A stretch of DNA of 64,000 bases. Origin: Tamlana carrageenivorans. Its GTDB lineage: Bacteria > Bacteroidota > Bacteroidia > Flavobacteriales > Flavobacteriaceae. Positions 50,663-58,985 of the stretch are shown piece by piece. The notes beneath the pieces are model-generated. The model did not search any database, was not told where the DNA came from, and saw only the letters and a program-made list of their open reading frames with translations. The position numbers and the translations under genes were made by a program. Position 1 is the first letter of the stretch. Each line of letters begins with the position of its first letter. The stretch spans positions 1 to 64,000 of the forward strand of contig NZ_CP025938.1 in NCBI RefSeq assembly GCF_002893765.1, in the 5' to 3' direction.

Positions 50663-51553
50663 GTGTATAACATAAATCATCATCCAGAAGAACAGATTTT
50701 AGAAATTGAAGATTCAACTTCTAAAACGTATGCTAAAATTCACCTAAATCAAGGCGCATCTTTACAAGAATTAACATTAAACGGTCAACAAATCATTCAG
50801 AATTTGAGACCACTAATTTATGAAAACACTTTCGCCTCGGCGATTCTTTTTCCTTTTGCGAACAGAATAAAAGATGGGCAATACACATTTAACGACCAAG
50901 ACTATCAATTTGACATCAATCAAAAGCAAGAAAATAACGCACTTCACGGATTGATTTATAACAAACGCTTTGATATTAGCGATACTGAAGTTTCAAAACA
51001 TAAAGCTTCGGTGGTCTTAAAGTTTAAAGAAGATAATGAGTCAAATGGTTTCCCTTACACCTACCAAATCCAACTAAAGTACACGATTAGCCACCAAGGC
51101 TTAAACCTAGATTTTTCTGTAAAAAACACAAGTTCAAAAATCTTTCCGTTTACCGTAGGCTGGCATCCATATTTTGTTTGCGAAGATTTAGATCAAAGTA
51201 TTCTACAATTTGATAGCACCAAGAAAATTATAATCGGCGAACGCAATATCGGTACCGGAATTGAAACCATTAAACCCGTTAAAAATTTCAAATTAAAACA
51301 CCAACAGCTCGATGATTGTTGGGTTTTAAACTCTGGAGATGTGTATTTTAAAACACCTGGTTACGAGTTAAAAATAGCCTCGGATGGCGACAATAACTTT
51401 ATGCAGGTCTACACGCCCCCATTTGAAAACATCATTGCTATCGAACCTACAACTGGCGTATCCGATAGCTTTAACAATAAAATAGGACTTCAGGTTCTAG
51501 AGCCCAACAACCAATTCAGCATCAGCTGGAGTTTACAACTAAATCTTAAATAA
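50663..51553 (+). CDS. Aldose 1-epimerase (galactose mutarotase type)
   Basis: It interconverts alpha and beta anomers of galactose/glucose, feeding GalK with alpha-galactose. The 296-residue protein has FANRIKDGQYTFNDQDYQF, the NALHGLIYNKRF motif (His near residue 95), FPFTVGWHPYFVCED (His near 167) and IAIEPTTGVSDSFN, whose Glu is the expected catalytic base. It begins with GTG, 12 bases after the regulator stop; no ATG is present near the conserved N-terminus. Cotranscribed with galK and galT. Confidence 0.92.
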   Translation: MYNINHHPEEQILEIEDSTSKTYAKIHLNQGASLQELTLNGQQIIQNLRPLIYENTFASAILFPFANRIKDGQYTFNDQDYQFDINQKQENNALHGLIYNKRFDISDTEVSKHKASVVLKFKEDNESNGFPYTYQIQLKYTISHQGLNLDFSVKNTSSKIFPFTVGWHPYFVCEDLDQSILQFDSTKKIIIGERNIGTGIETIKPVKNFKLKHQQLDDCWVLNSGDVYFKTPGYELKIASDGDNNFMQVYTPPFENIIAIEPTTGVSDSFNNKIGLQVLEPNNQFSISWSLQLNLK

Positions 51554-51565
51554 AAGTCTACTAAA

Positions 51566-52714
51566 ATGAGCACAGCACTAATTAATGATGTTAAAAAGGT
51601 TTACATCGACACGTTTAACAAAGAACCTCTTCTTATTTTTTCTCCAGGACGTATCAATATTATTGGTGAGCACACCGATTATAATGATGGTTTTGTTTTT
51701 CCAGCAGCGGTAAATAAAGGTATTGCGGCAGCTATTGAAAAAAGTGACGCAAACCTATCTACAGCCTATGCGCTGGATAAAAAAAGTAAAGTAGAATTTG
51801 AACTCGATAAAATAAAACCCTCTTCAGAAGGACATTGGCAAAATTACGTGCTAGGTGTCGTTGCCGAAATTCAAAACAGAAATAAAACGGTAGGTAACTT
51901 TAATATTGTTTTTAAGGGTGATATACCTGGAGGCGCAGGAATGTCTTCTTCGGCAGCTTTGGAAAATTCGGTGGTTTTCGGACTTAATGAACTTTTCAAA
52001 TTAGGCCTTTCTAAGGAAGACATGATTTATATTTCTCAGAAAGCCGAACACAATTATGCGGGGGTTAACTGCGGAATCATGGATCAATACGCGAGCATGT
52101 TTGGAGTTAAAGATCACGCCCTTCATTTAGATTGCCGAAGCATTGAAGCGAAACCTTATAAAATTGATTTTAAAGATCATCAGCTTATGCTTATTAATAC
52201 TAATGTGAAGCATAGTTTATCTGATAGCGCATACAACGACCGCCGTTCTGCTTGTGAAAGCATTTCAAAATTATTAAATATCAAGGCTCTTCGAGATGCT
52301 ACCGAACAAGATTTAGAAACTATAAAAGATCAAGTAACGCCAGAGAACTTCCAAAAAGCCTTATTTGTAATTCAAGAAAATGAACGTACACAAAAAGCTG
52401 CTGAAGCTATTAAGGATAACGATTTAGAAACTTTAGGTGCCTTAATTTACGACTCTCACCAAGGGCTTCAACACCAATACAAAGTAAGCTGTGAGGAATT
52501 AGATTTCCTTGTGAACCAAGCTAAATTTAACCCAAATGTTTTAGGAGCTCGAATGATGGGCGGCGGATTTGGTGGCTGTACCATTAATTTAATTGCAAAA
52601 TCTGAAGCAAAAGCCTTTGCAGCACACGCTTCCAATGCCTACAAAAAAGCGTTTAACAAAGACTGCTCTGTTTATTTTATTGAACTCGCAGAAGGTACAC
52701 ATTTGGTTAACTAA
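51566..52714 (+). CDS. galK: Galactokinase
   Basis: GalK phosphorylates galactose at C1 with ATP. GHMP kinase motifs are all present: SPGRINIIGEHTDYNDGFVFPAAV (galactokinase signature, near residue 27), GDIPGGAGMSSSAALENSVV (ATP loop, near 115), and GARMMGGGFGGCTINLIA (near 330). CGIMDQYASMFG carries the catalytic Asp. 382 residues, normal. Operon: galM-galK-galT with gaps of 12 and 14 bases. Confidence 0.97.
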   Translation: MSTALINDVKKVYIDTFNKEPLLIFSPGRINIIGEHTDYNDGFVFPAAVNKGIAAAIEKSDANLSTAYALDKKSKVEFELDKIKPSSEGHWQNYVLGVVAEIQNRNKTVGNFNIVFKGDIPGGAGMSSSAALENSVVFGLNELFKLGLSKEDMIYISQKAEHNYAGVNCGIMDQYASMFGVKDHALHLDCRSIEAKPYKIDFKDHQLMLINTNVKHSLSDSAYNDRRSACESISKLLNIKALRDATEQDLETIKDQVTPENFQKALFVIQENERTQKAAEAIKDNDLETLGALIYDSHQGLQHQYKVSCEELDFLVNQAKFNPNVLGARMMGGGFGGCTINLIAKSEAKAFAAHASNAYKKAFNKDCSVYFIELAEGTHLVN

Positions 52715-52728
52715 AAAATTCCATAACA

Positions 52729-53751
52729 ATGACAAACACTAACTTACAAGACTACTCACACAAACGATACAATATCCTAACAGGAGAATGGGTTTTAGTT
52801 TCTCCGCATCGTGCTAAACGCCCATGGCAAGGACAAAATGAAGCAATATCCAATGAAAAACGGCCTAGCTACGATGAAACCTGTTATTTATGCGCTGGAA
52901 ACACGCGAATTAATGGTGAAGTTAACCCCAACTACACCGATGCCTTTGTGTTTACAAACGACTTTGCAGCGTTACAAAAGGATTCCAAAACTTTTGCTGT
53001 AAACGACGGGCTTTTAGTTGCGCAGAGTGAAACAGGCATTTGCAAAGTGGTATGTTTTAGTCCGGACCATTCAAAAAGTTTGGCCGACATGACGCCTAAA
53101 GAGATAGAAAAAGTTGTTTTCACTTGGCAAAAGGAATTTAAAGATCTTGCCGAAAATCCAGACATTAATTATGTACAGATTTTTGAAAACAAAGGCGCTG
53201 TAATGGGATGTAGTAATCCGCATCCTCACGGACAAATATGGAGTCAATCTACACTTCCAAACGAAGTTGACAAAAAAAACACCCAGCAACTTAATTACTT
53301 CTACAAAAATAACAGCAGTTTATTAGGCGATTATTTAGCACAAGAATTAGAAAAACAAGAACGTATCATTTTTGAAAATGATGAATTTATAGTTTTAGTA
53401 CCGTTTTGGGCCGTTTGGCCGTTTGAAACTATGATTGTTCCTAAAAAACATCAAGCAAATATTTTGGATATGAGTGCTGAACAAGCGCTACAATATGCTG
53501 AAGCCATTTCGGTAATTACCAAAGCTTACGATAAATTATTTAACACCTCGTTCCCTTACTCCAGCGGAATCCACCAAGCGCCAACCGATGGAAATGAAAA
53601 CAAACATTGGCATTGGCACATGAGTTTTTATCCGCCACTTTTAAGAAGTGCTACCGTTAAAAAGTTTATGGTAGGTTACGAAATGTTCGGTTCGCCACAA
53701 CGCGATATTACTGCTGAATCGGCTGTGAAAATGCTACGTGATTTACTTTAA
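52729..53751 (+). CDS. galT: Galactose-1-phosphate uridylyltransferase
   Basis: GalT swaps UMP between UDP-glucose and galactose-1-phosphate. The active site HPH is in GCSNPHPHGQIWSQS near residue 165, the zinc-binding Cys pair is in CYLCAGNTR near 45, and NKHWHWHMSFYPPLLRS holds further metal/substrate His near 290. RRYNILTGEWVLVSPHRAKRPWQGQ-type N-terminus is canonical. 340 residues. Last gene of the operon; the hairpin repeat at 53784 follows 33 bases on. No galE is nearby. Confidence 0.97.
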   Translation: MTNTNLQDYSHKRYNILTGEWVLVSPHRAKRPWQGQNEAISNEKRPSYDETCYLCAGNTRINGEVNPNYTDAFVFTNDFAALQKDSKTFAVNDGLLVAQSETGICKVVCFSPDHSKSLADMTPKEIEKVVFTWQKEFKDLAENPDINYVQIFENKGAVMGCSNPHPHGQIWSQSTLPNEVDKKNTQQLNYFYKNNSSLLGDYLAQELEKQERIIFENDEFIVLVPFWAVWPFETMIVPKKHQANILDMSAEQALQYAEAISVITKAYDKLFNTSFPYSSGIHQAPTDGNENKHWHWHMSFYPPLLRSATVKKFMVGYEMFGSPQRDITAESAVKMLRDLL

Positions 53752-53783
53752 TAATCTAATTAAGTTACGTTATAAATTCTAAA

Positions 53784-53915
53784 GAGGCTGTCTAAAAAGC
53801 GAAGACTTTGTCATATTGAGCCTTTCGAAATATCCCAACACTCATATGATCATAATAGGTTTCGACAAGCTCAACCTGACAAACAGGGAATTCATTAGCT
53901 TTTTAAGACAGCCTC
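53784..53915. repeat. MITE-like hairpin repeat
   Basis: Terminal inverted arms GAGGCTGTCTAAAAAGC (53784-53800) and its reverse complement with one extra T (53898-53915). Inside, TTGTCATATTGAGCCTTTCGAAA pairs imperfectly with TTTCGACAAGCTCAACCTGACAAA. So the whole 132 bases form a long imperfect hairpin with no ORF. This looks like a miniature inverted-repeat element. It may also terminate the gal transcript. Confidence 0.75.
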
Positions 53916-53992
53916 GGTTATTTTACAGCACTAAATACTAAATTCTAGCTTCAAAAGTTATATTTTTAGCCATCCAAAAACACAAGCCTTTC

Positions 53993-55555
53993 ATGAAACG
54001 CTATTTATATTTTTTTCTTACCCTAACTTTTTTAATGCTTTGGAGCTCTTGCCGTAAAGATTTTGAATTTTCACCAAGCACTGGCAACCTTCAATTTTCA
54101 AAAGATACCGTTTATTTAGATACCGTTTTCACCAATATAGGATCGAGCACCTATAATTTAAAAGTTTATAACAGAAGTGATCAGGATATTTCTATTCCAT
54201 CTGTACGCTTGGCTTTAGGCGAAGCCTCTAATTACCGTTTAAGTGTGGATGGCATTTCTGGAAAAACTTTCGAAAATGTAGAAATTCAAGCCAAGGACAG
54301 TGTCTTTATTTTTGTAGAATCGACCATAGACATCAATACCTTACCAAGTTTAGACGGCACTTTTTTATACACCGATCAAATTGAATTTGACACCGATGCC
54401 AACCTCCAAAAAGTAGAATTAGTAACCCTTGTTCAAGACGCTATTTTTATATATCCCAATCGAGATGAAACTACTAAGGTAATAGAAACTTTAAAAATAA
54501 ACATTGATGGCGAAGTGGTTGAAACCGATATTGAAGGTCGTGAACTTTTAGCTTCTGAGCTCACTTTTACAAACGAAAAACCTTATGTAATTTATGGTTT
54601 TGCGGCAGTTCCTGAACAAGAAACTCTAACAGTTGAAGCTGGATCGCGCATTCACTTTCATCAAAATTCGGGGATTTTAGTGCTTAACGGTGCTTCCATT
54701 CATGTTAATGGCGCTTATAGTGCTGATCAAGACAACCTGGAAAACGAGGTTATTTTTGAAGGTGATCGCCTTGAGCACGGGTTTTCTGATGTACCAGGGC
54801 AATGGAGTGCCATTTGGCTTTTCGATGGAAGCACCAATAATATTATAAATTACGCGACCATAAAAAATGCAACGGCAGGAATTATTTGTGATGGAAATCC
54901 TTTAGGAGCACCAGACAAACTCACCATTACAAACAGCCAAATTTACAACTCTAGCAGCTACGGCATACTAGGAAGAAACAGTTCTATAAAAGCTGAAAAT
55001 GTGGTTATAAACAACTCCGGACTCTCTTCTTTTGCAGGAGTTATTGGTGGAAAATATAATTTTATTCATTGTACCATTGCTAACTATTGGGACAGCAGCT
55101 TCAGGCAATTTCCATCTTTACTATTAAATAATTACACTGTAGATGAAGACGATAATGTGATTGTTACCGATTTAACCGAAGCTAATTTCAGTAATTGTAT
55201 CATTTACGGCGATGAAAACATAGAAATTTTAACAGATGAAGTCGAAGCTGATCAAGTAGCATTCAACTTTAAATTTACAAACTGTTTAATTCGTTTTGAT
55301 GATTACAACGATTCCTTTGATGGCCCGAATTACGATTTCACCAATACCGACCACTACGTTAATGTGATTTTAAACAATGATCCAGACTTTAAAGATCCGT
55401 TTTTAAATGAGCTCATTATTGGTGATGAATCGGCAGCTATTGATGAAGGTGACATTGGCTATGCACTAAGAGTGCCAACCGATATTTTAAATACGAACAG
55501 AACCATGACTCCCGATTTAGGTGCTTATCAGCATGTTACCTTTGATGAGAACTAA
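53993..55555 (+). CDS. Probable lipoprotein with beta-helix (parallel) repeats
   Basis: A 520-residue protein with a signal peptide KRYLYFFLTLTFLMLWSSC, lipobox SSC, followed by a beta-sandwich-like part (TVYLDTVFTNIGSSTYNLKVYNRSDQDISIPSVRL, about 40-150). From about 200 the sequence looks like a right-handed parallel beta-helix (SRIHFHQNSGILVLNGASIHVNG, NIINYATIKNATAGIICDG, KLTITNSQIYNSSSYGILGRN). Such lipoproteins may bind polysaccharide or matrix; the function is unknown. It is not fused to a T9SS sorting domain. Monocistronic by position. Confidence 0.78.
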   Translation: MKRYLYFFLTLTFLMLWSSCRKDFEFSPSTGNLQFSKDTVYLDTVFTNIGSSTYNLKVYNRSDQDISIPSVRLALGEASNYRLSVDGISGKTFENVEIQAKDSVFIFVESTIDINTLPSLDGTFLYTDQIEFDTDANLQKVELVTLVQDAIFIYPNRDETTKVIETLKINIDGEVVETDIEGRELLASELTFTNEKPYVIYGFAAVPEQETLTVEAGSRIHFHQNSGILVLNGASIHVNGAYSADQDNLENEVIFEGDRLEHGFSDVPGQWSAIWLFDGSTNNIINYATIKNATAGIICDGNPLGAPDKLTITNSQIYNSSSYGILGRNSSIKAENVVINNSGLSSFAGVIGGKYNFIHCTIANYWDSSFRQFPSLLLNNYTVDEDDNVIVTDLTEANFSNCIIYGDENIEILTDEVEADQVAFNFKFTNCLIRFDDYNDSFDGPNYDFTNTDHYVNVILNNDPDFKDPFLNELIIGDESAAIDEGDIGYALRVPTDILNTNRTMTPDLGAYQHVTFDEN

Positions 55556-55765
55556 CCTTTCAGACCTATCAAATAATAATTACGCGCAACAAGTACCATT
55601 TAGTATAAGCATTAAAAATCAAAATCGTTTGTTTTGAACAGCATGAAAACTGTAATTATTTCAGGAAGCTCTAGAAACGATGGCGATACCAATACGCTAA
55701 CAAATAAACTCGTAAACAACACCAATTGGGATTGGACTACCTAATAAATTTGGTACTATTTTATA

Positions 55766-56599
55766 CTAAGCAGCTTTGTTAATAAATCCTTTTAATTGTA
55801 ATTCTTTTTCAAGAGGCGTCATGTATCCTAAACTAGAATGTAATCTTTGAGTGTTATACCAGTTTAAATATTGATCAATAGATTTGTATAATTGATTATA
55901 AGACGTATACTTAAATCTATTAATCCACTCATATTTAATGGTTTTAAAAAAACTTTCAGCTACAGCATTATCCCAGCAATTTCCCTTTCTACTCATGCTT
56001 TGTATCTCTTTTTGATTAAAAAAGAACATATTTGTGATTCTGTTGGATGCATATTGCACACCCCTGTCCGAATGAAAAATACACTGCTGGTTTATCACTC
56101 TGTTTCTTCTAGCATCAACCCAGGCCTTTAAAACCGTATTCTCAGTAGTCATATCTTCACTTAAAGACCAGCCTATTATTTTTCTATCAGCCAAATCCAT
56201 TATCGTGGTTAAATAGTTCCATTGTTGATTAACTCTTATATACGTAATGTCAGAGACTAATTTGTAGCCTAAAGAAAAACTGGTAAAATCCCTGTCTAAT
56301 TCATTTTTAGCTGTTTTTAGAGAATGATTTGAATCCGTAGTTACCACAAATTTTTTATTCAATACACTTCTTAGTCCCATTTCTTTCATAAGTAACCCCA
56401 CATATGAACGGGAATAAAAAAGCTTTTCTCGTTCAAGTTGTTTTTGAATTCGATAGCTACCATAAATCTGTTTACTATTGTCAAATATAGCTTCGATTCT
56501 GTCTTTTAAAAATGATTTAGAGGAATTAACCTTTAAGGTGTCTTTGGTTTTAAGCCAATGGTAATAAGCATTTTTACTAACCTTCATGCATTTGCACAT
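55766..56599 (-). CDS. IS3 family transposase OrfB (catalytic DDE subunit)
   Basis: The integrase-core protein: a helical HTH_21-like region (IEAIFDNSKQIYGSYRIQKQL), then rve domain with DDE residues in KLVSDITYIRVNQQWNYLTTIMDLADRKIIGWSL (first Asp), CIFHSDRGVQYASN (second Asp) and GNCWDNAVAESFFKTIKYE (Glu). It begins at ATG 56599, but the frame is open back through 56685, so the natural product is an OrfAB fusion made by -1 frameshifting. It is full-length and looks active. Confidence 0.94.
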   Translation of the reverse strand: MCKCMKVSKNAYYHWLKTKDTLKVNSSKSFLKDRIEAIFDNSKQIYGSYRIQKQLEREKLFYSRSYVGLLMKEMGLRSVLNKKFVVTTDSNHSLKTAKNELDRDFTSFSLGYKLVSDITYIRVNQQWNYLTTIMDLADRKIIGWSLSEDMTTENTVLKAWVDARRNRVINQQCIFHSDRGVQYASNRITNMFFFNQKEIQSMSRKGNCWDNAVAESFFKTIKYEWINRFKYTSYNQLYKSIDQYLNWYNTQRLHSSLGYMTPLEKELQLKGFINKAA

Positions 56600-56646
56600 C
56601 TTTTCGACAGGATAAGTATTTTTGTTTGATAAAATGAAGTTATACC

Positions 56647-56928
56647 TTATCTGTCGCTCTTGGAAAAGATGCTCACCGCCTTTTTTAAGATGTCACGTTC
56701 CATTTTAACATCTCTTAATTCCTTTTTTAATGCTATAAGTTCTTGATGTTCTTTGGATTTAGGTTCATTTTTAGAAAAATCTCCTCCTTTTAAATCATAC
56801 TCTTGTTTCCATCTATTAATAACACTTGTATGAACTCCATATTCTTCACTCAGTTGTTTTGTTCGTATACCAGATTTGGATAAATCTAATATCATCGATT
56901 TAAACTCGTTGTCATATTTTTTTCCCAT
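56647..56928 (-). CDS. IS3 family transposase OrfA (helix-turn-helix subunit)
   Basis: A 93-residue protein: MGKKYDNEFKSMILDLSKSGIRTKQLSEEYGVHTSVINRWKQEYD is an HTH_8/IS3-OrfA domain, then a leucine-zipper-like helix (HQELIALKKELRDVKMERDILKKAVSIF). Near its end is a slippery heptamer A-AAA-AAG (minus strand; 56680-56686 on +), and the -1 frame after it is open into orfB (GGEHLFQERQIRYNFILSN). This is the usual IS3 programmed frameshift that makes OrfAB. Confidence 0.93.
   Translation of the reverse strand: MGKKYDNEFKSMILDLSKSGIRTKQLSEEYGVHTSVINRWKQEYDLKGGDFSKNEPKSKEHQELIALKKELRDVKMERDILKKAVSIFSKSDR
56680..56686 (-). promoter_or_regulatory. Programmed -1 frameshift site of the IS3 element
   Basis: Heptamer A-AAA-AAG in the orfA frame (codon boundaries at A|AAA|AAG). 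The -1 frame runs without a stop into OrfB. Classic IS3-type slippery sequence. Confidence 0.8.
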
Positions 56929-57457
56929 AATTCAAATATAGTTTATACTCTATATAAAACCGTCACAACAAAGGTAGACACTTAAGATCTTGTTGATCTT
57001 AATGATTTTAATATTGGTTACTTCGATTACACACATACCAACCAAAGCGATGATTATCTATATTTAATTCGAGATCTCCTAGAAAAATACGACACGCTCG
57101 TTTTTGCCACACCCGTTTATTGGTATGCGATGAGTGGCATCATGAAAGTATTTTTCGATCGGCTAACCGATTTATTAACCATAGAGAAAGAACTTGGCAA
57201 AAAGCTACGTGGAAAAAACATGGCGATTATAAGTAGTTCGTATGGCGAAAACCTTGGTGAGCATTTTTGGCTTCCATTTCAATCTACAGCAACATATTTA
57301 GGCATGAATTATCTTGGGCATGCGCACACGATTTCGACGGCGTCCAACGATTTAATTCTTAAAAATTTCATTAAAACTGTAGGCAAATAAAATGGCTACC
57401 AATGATTTTACTAGAAAAAACATTTTCAAATTAAATCAACTGGACCTTACATAAAAC

Positions 57458-57493
57458 AAAAAATCCTGCTCAAAGTAATTGAACAGGATTTTT
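57458..57493 (-). terminator. Terminator of glyA
   Basis: AAAAATCCTG(C/A)TCA stem with a short loop, one mismatch, then a T run on the minus strand, about 22 bases after the glyA stop. Confidence 0.82.
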
Positions 57494-57514
57494 CAGGATT
57501 TATTAAAAATTAAA

Positions 57515-58786
57515 TTACACGAACAAAGGCTTCCCTTTCATCATGTCGTTTACTTTTACTTTAACCGCTTCTAATACGGTTTCATCTTCAAAGTTTGTTA
57601 TAACTTCATCAAGCAATTCTACTATAGCCAACATATCATCCTCTTTTAACCCACGCGTTGTTACCGCAGCAACACCCAAACGGATTCCAGAAGTAACAAA
57701 TGGTGATTTATCATCAAAAGGCACCATGTTTTTATTCACAGTAATATCAGCTTTTACAAGAGCTTGTTCAGCATCTTTCCCCGATAAATTTTTGTTACGT
57801 AAGTCAATTAACATACAGTGGTTATCAGTACCATTAGATATGATGTTGTATCCTTTAGCAACCAAGGCATCGGCCATAGTCGCTGCATTTTGCTTCACTT
57901 GTAATTGGTAATGTAAAAAGTCGTCGGTTAAAGCTTCACCAAAAGCAATGGCTTTAGCAGCAATAATATGCTCTAATGGACCACCTTGGTTTCCTGGGAA
58001 AACCGCAGAATCCAATAAAGAAGACATTTTACGTAAGCTTCCATTTTTAAGTTTGATACCAAATGGGTTATCAAAATCTTGCCCCATCATAATCATACCA
58101 CCTCTAGGTCCTCTTAAGGTCTTGTGTGTAGTCGTCGTTACAACATGACAGTGTGGCAACGGATCGTTTAAAATACCTTTAGCAATAAGACCAGCTGGGT
58201 GTGAAATATCAGCCATTAAAATCGCTCCAACACTATCGGCAATGACTCTAAAACGTTTAAAATCGATATCACGAGAATAAGCAGAGGCACCAGCAATAAT
58301 TAATTTTGGTTGCTCTTTAGTCGCGATTTCTTGAATTTTATCATAGTTTAAAACCCCAGTTTCTTGTTCTACACCGTAGAATACAGGGTTATAAAGTTTT
58401 CCAGAAAAGTTTACTGGCGAACCATGAGTTAGGTGTCCACCATGAGATAAATCAAAACCTAAAATTTTATCACCTGGCGTTAAACAAGCATGATAAACCG
58501 CTGTATTTGCCTGGCTTCCAGAGTGCGGTTGTACGTTTACGTATTCGGCTCCAAATAATGCTTTTGCTCTATCAATCGCTATTTGCTCTACTTCATCAAC
58601 AACCTCACAGCCACCATAGTAACGCTTTCCAGGATAACCTTCGGCGTATTTATTAGTAAGCACAGACCCTGCAGCTTCCATAACTTGTGGGCTTACAAAG
58701 TTTTCTGATGCAATAAGTTCAATACCATGTAATTGGCGTTCTTTTTCAGCTTCAATGAGTTCAAAAATTTGTTCGTCGCGTTGCAT
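57515..58786 (-). CDS. glyA: Serine hydroxymethyltransferase
   Basis: GlyA converts serine and tetrahydrofolate to glycine and 5,10-methylene-THF with PLP. The 423-residue protein has ELIASENFVSPQVMEAAGSVLTNKYAEGYPGKRYYGGCEVVDEVE at the N-terminus, and the PLP-lysine motif HVVTTTTHKTLRGPRGGMIMM near residue 225. Length is normal. A TATTTTTG element (58814-58821) lies 28 bases before the ATG. It is an isolated gene ending at its own terminator. Confidence 0.98.
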   Translation of the reverse strand: MQRDEQIFELIEAEKERQLHGIELIASENFVSPQVMEAAGSVLTNKYAEGYPGKRYYGGCEVVDEVEQIAIDRAKALFGAEYVNVQPHSGSQANTAVYHACLTPGDKILGFDLSHGGHLTHGSPVNFSGKLYNPVFYGVEQETGVLNYDKIQEIATKEQPKLIIAGASAYSRDIDFKRFRVIADSVGAILMADISHPAGLIAKGILNDPLPHCHVVTTTTHKTLRGPRGGMIMMGQDFDNPFGIKLKNGSLRKMSSLLDSAVFPGNQGGPLEHIIAAKAIAFGEALTDDFLHYQLQVKQNAATMADALVAKGYNIISNGTDNHCMLIDLRNKNLSGKDAEQALVKADITVNKNMVPFDDKSPFVTSGIRLGVAAVTTRGLKEDDMLAIVELLDEVITNFEDETVLEAVKVKVNDMMKGKPLFV

Positions 58787-58813
58787 AAAATTAAATTCTG
58801 ATTAAATATGGCG

Positions 58814-58821
58814 CAAAAATA
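58814..58821 (-). promoter_or_regulatory. -7 element of glyA
   Basis: TATTTTTG on the minus strand, a perfect TAnnTTTG; no clear -33 box. Confidence 0.5.
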
Positions 58822-58945
58822 GGAAATAGATTAGTTAAAAACATTAAAAAAAGAATATTAACTTGTAAATTTTCAACCATTTTGTTAACTGTTAAAGCTT
58901 AGATATATTTTATACAATTTTTCCTTTTAAAATAAAAAAAATGTG

Positions 58946-58953
58946 TAGGTTTG
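58946..58953 (+). promoter_or_regulatory. -7 element of fahA
   Basis: TAGGTTTG, a perfect TAnnTTTG, 32 bases before the ATG; the -33 region is only T-rich. Confidence 0.5.
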
Positions 58954-58985
58954 ATAAGAATACAATAACTCTTAAAACATAAGTT

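Larger units (their letters stand above)
55733..56985 (-). mobile_element. IS3-family (IS150-like) insertion sequence
   Basis: About 1253 bases with orfA and orfB on the minus strand. The outer ends share CTACCT (left CTACCTAATAAATTTGGT; right end, reverse complement, CTACCTTTGTTGTGACGGT). A 3-base target copy GAT is found at 55730-55732 and 56986-56988, as for many IS150-like elements. The right end carries five bases (CTTAA) beyond the TG..CA boundary, so the exact right edge could be 56980 with an unusual junction. Confidence 0.85.
55643..57390 (+). pseudogene. NADPH-dependent FMN reductase-like gene interrupted by an IS
   Basis: The 5' part (55643-55732) encodes MKTVIISGSSRNDGDTNTLT plus ten more residues (30 codons). 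The IS element follows directly, and the 3' part (56986-57390) continues DLVDLNDFNIGYFDYTHTNQ ... TPVYWYAMSGIMKVFFDRLTDLL. Both are in the same frame: removing 55733-56985 and one GAT target copy gives 163 codons, normal for the flavodoxin-like NADPH:FMN reductase family. The GSSRxxGxT phosphate loop is in the 5' part and the TPVYWYAMSG loop in the 3' part. Inactive as it stands. Confidence 0.92.
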
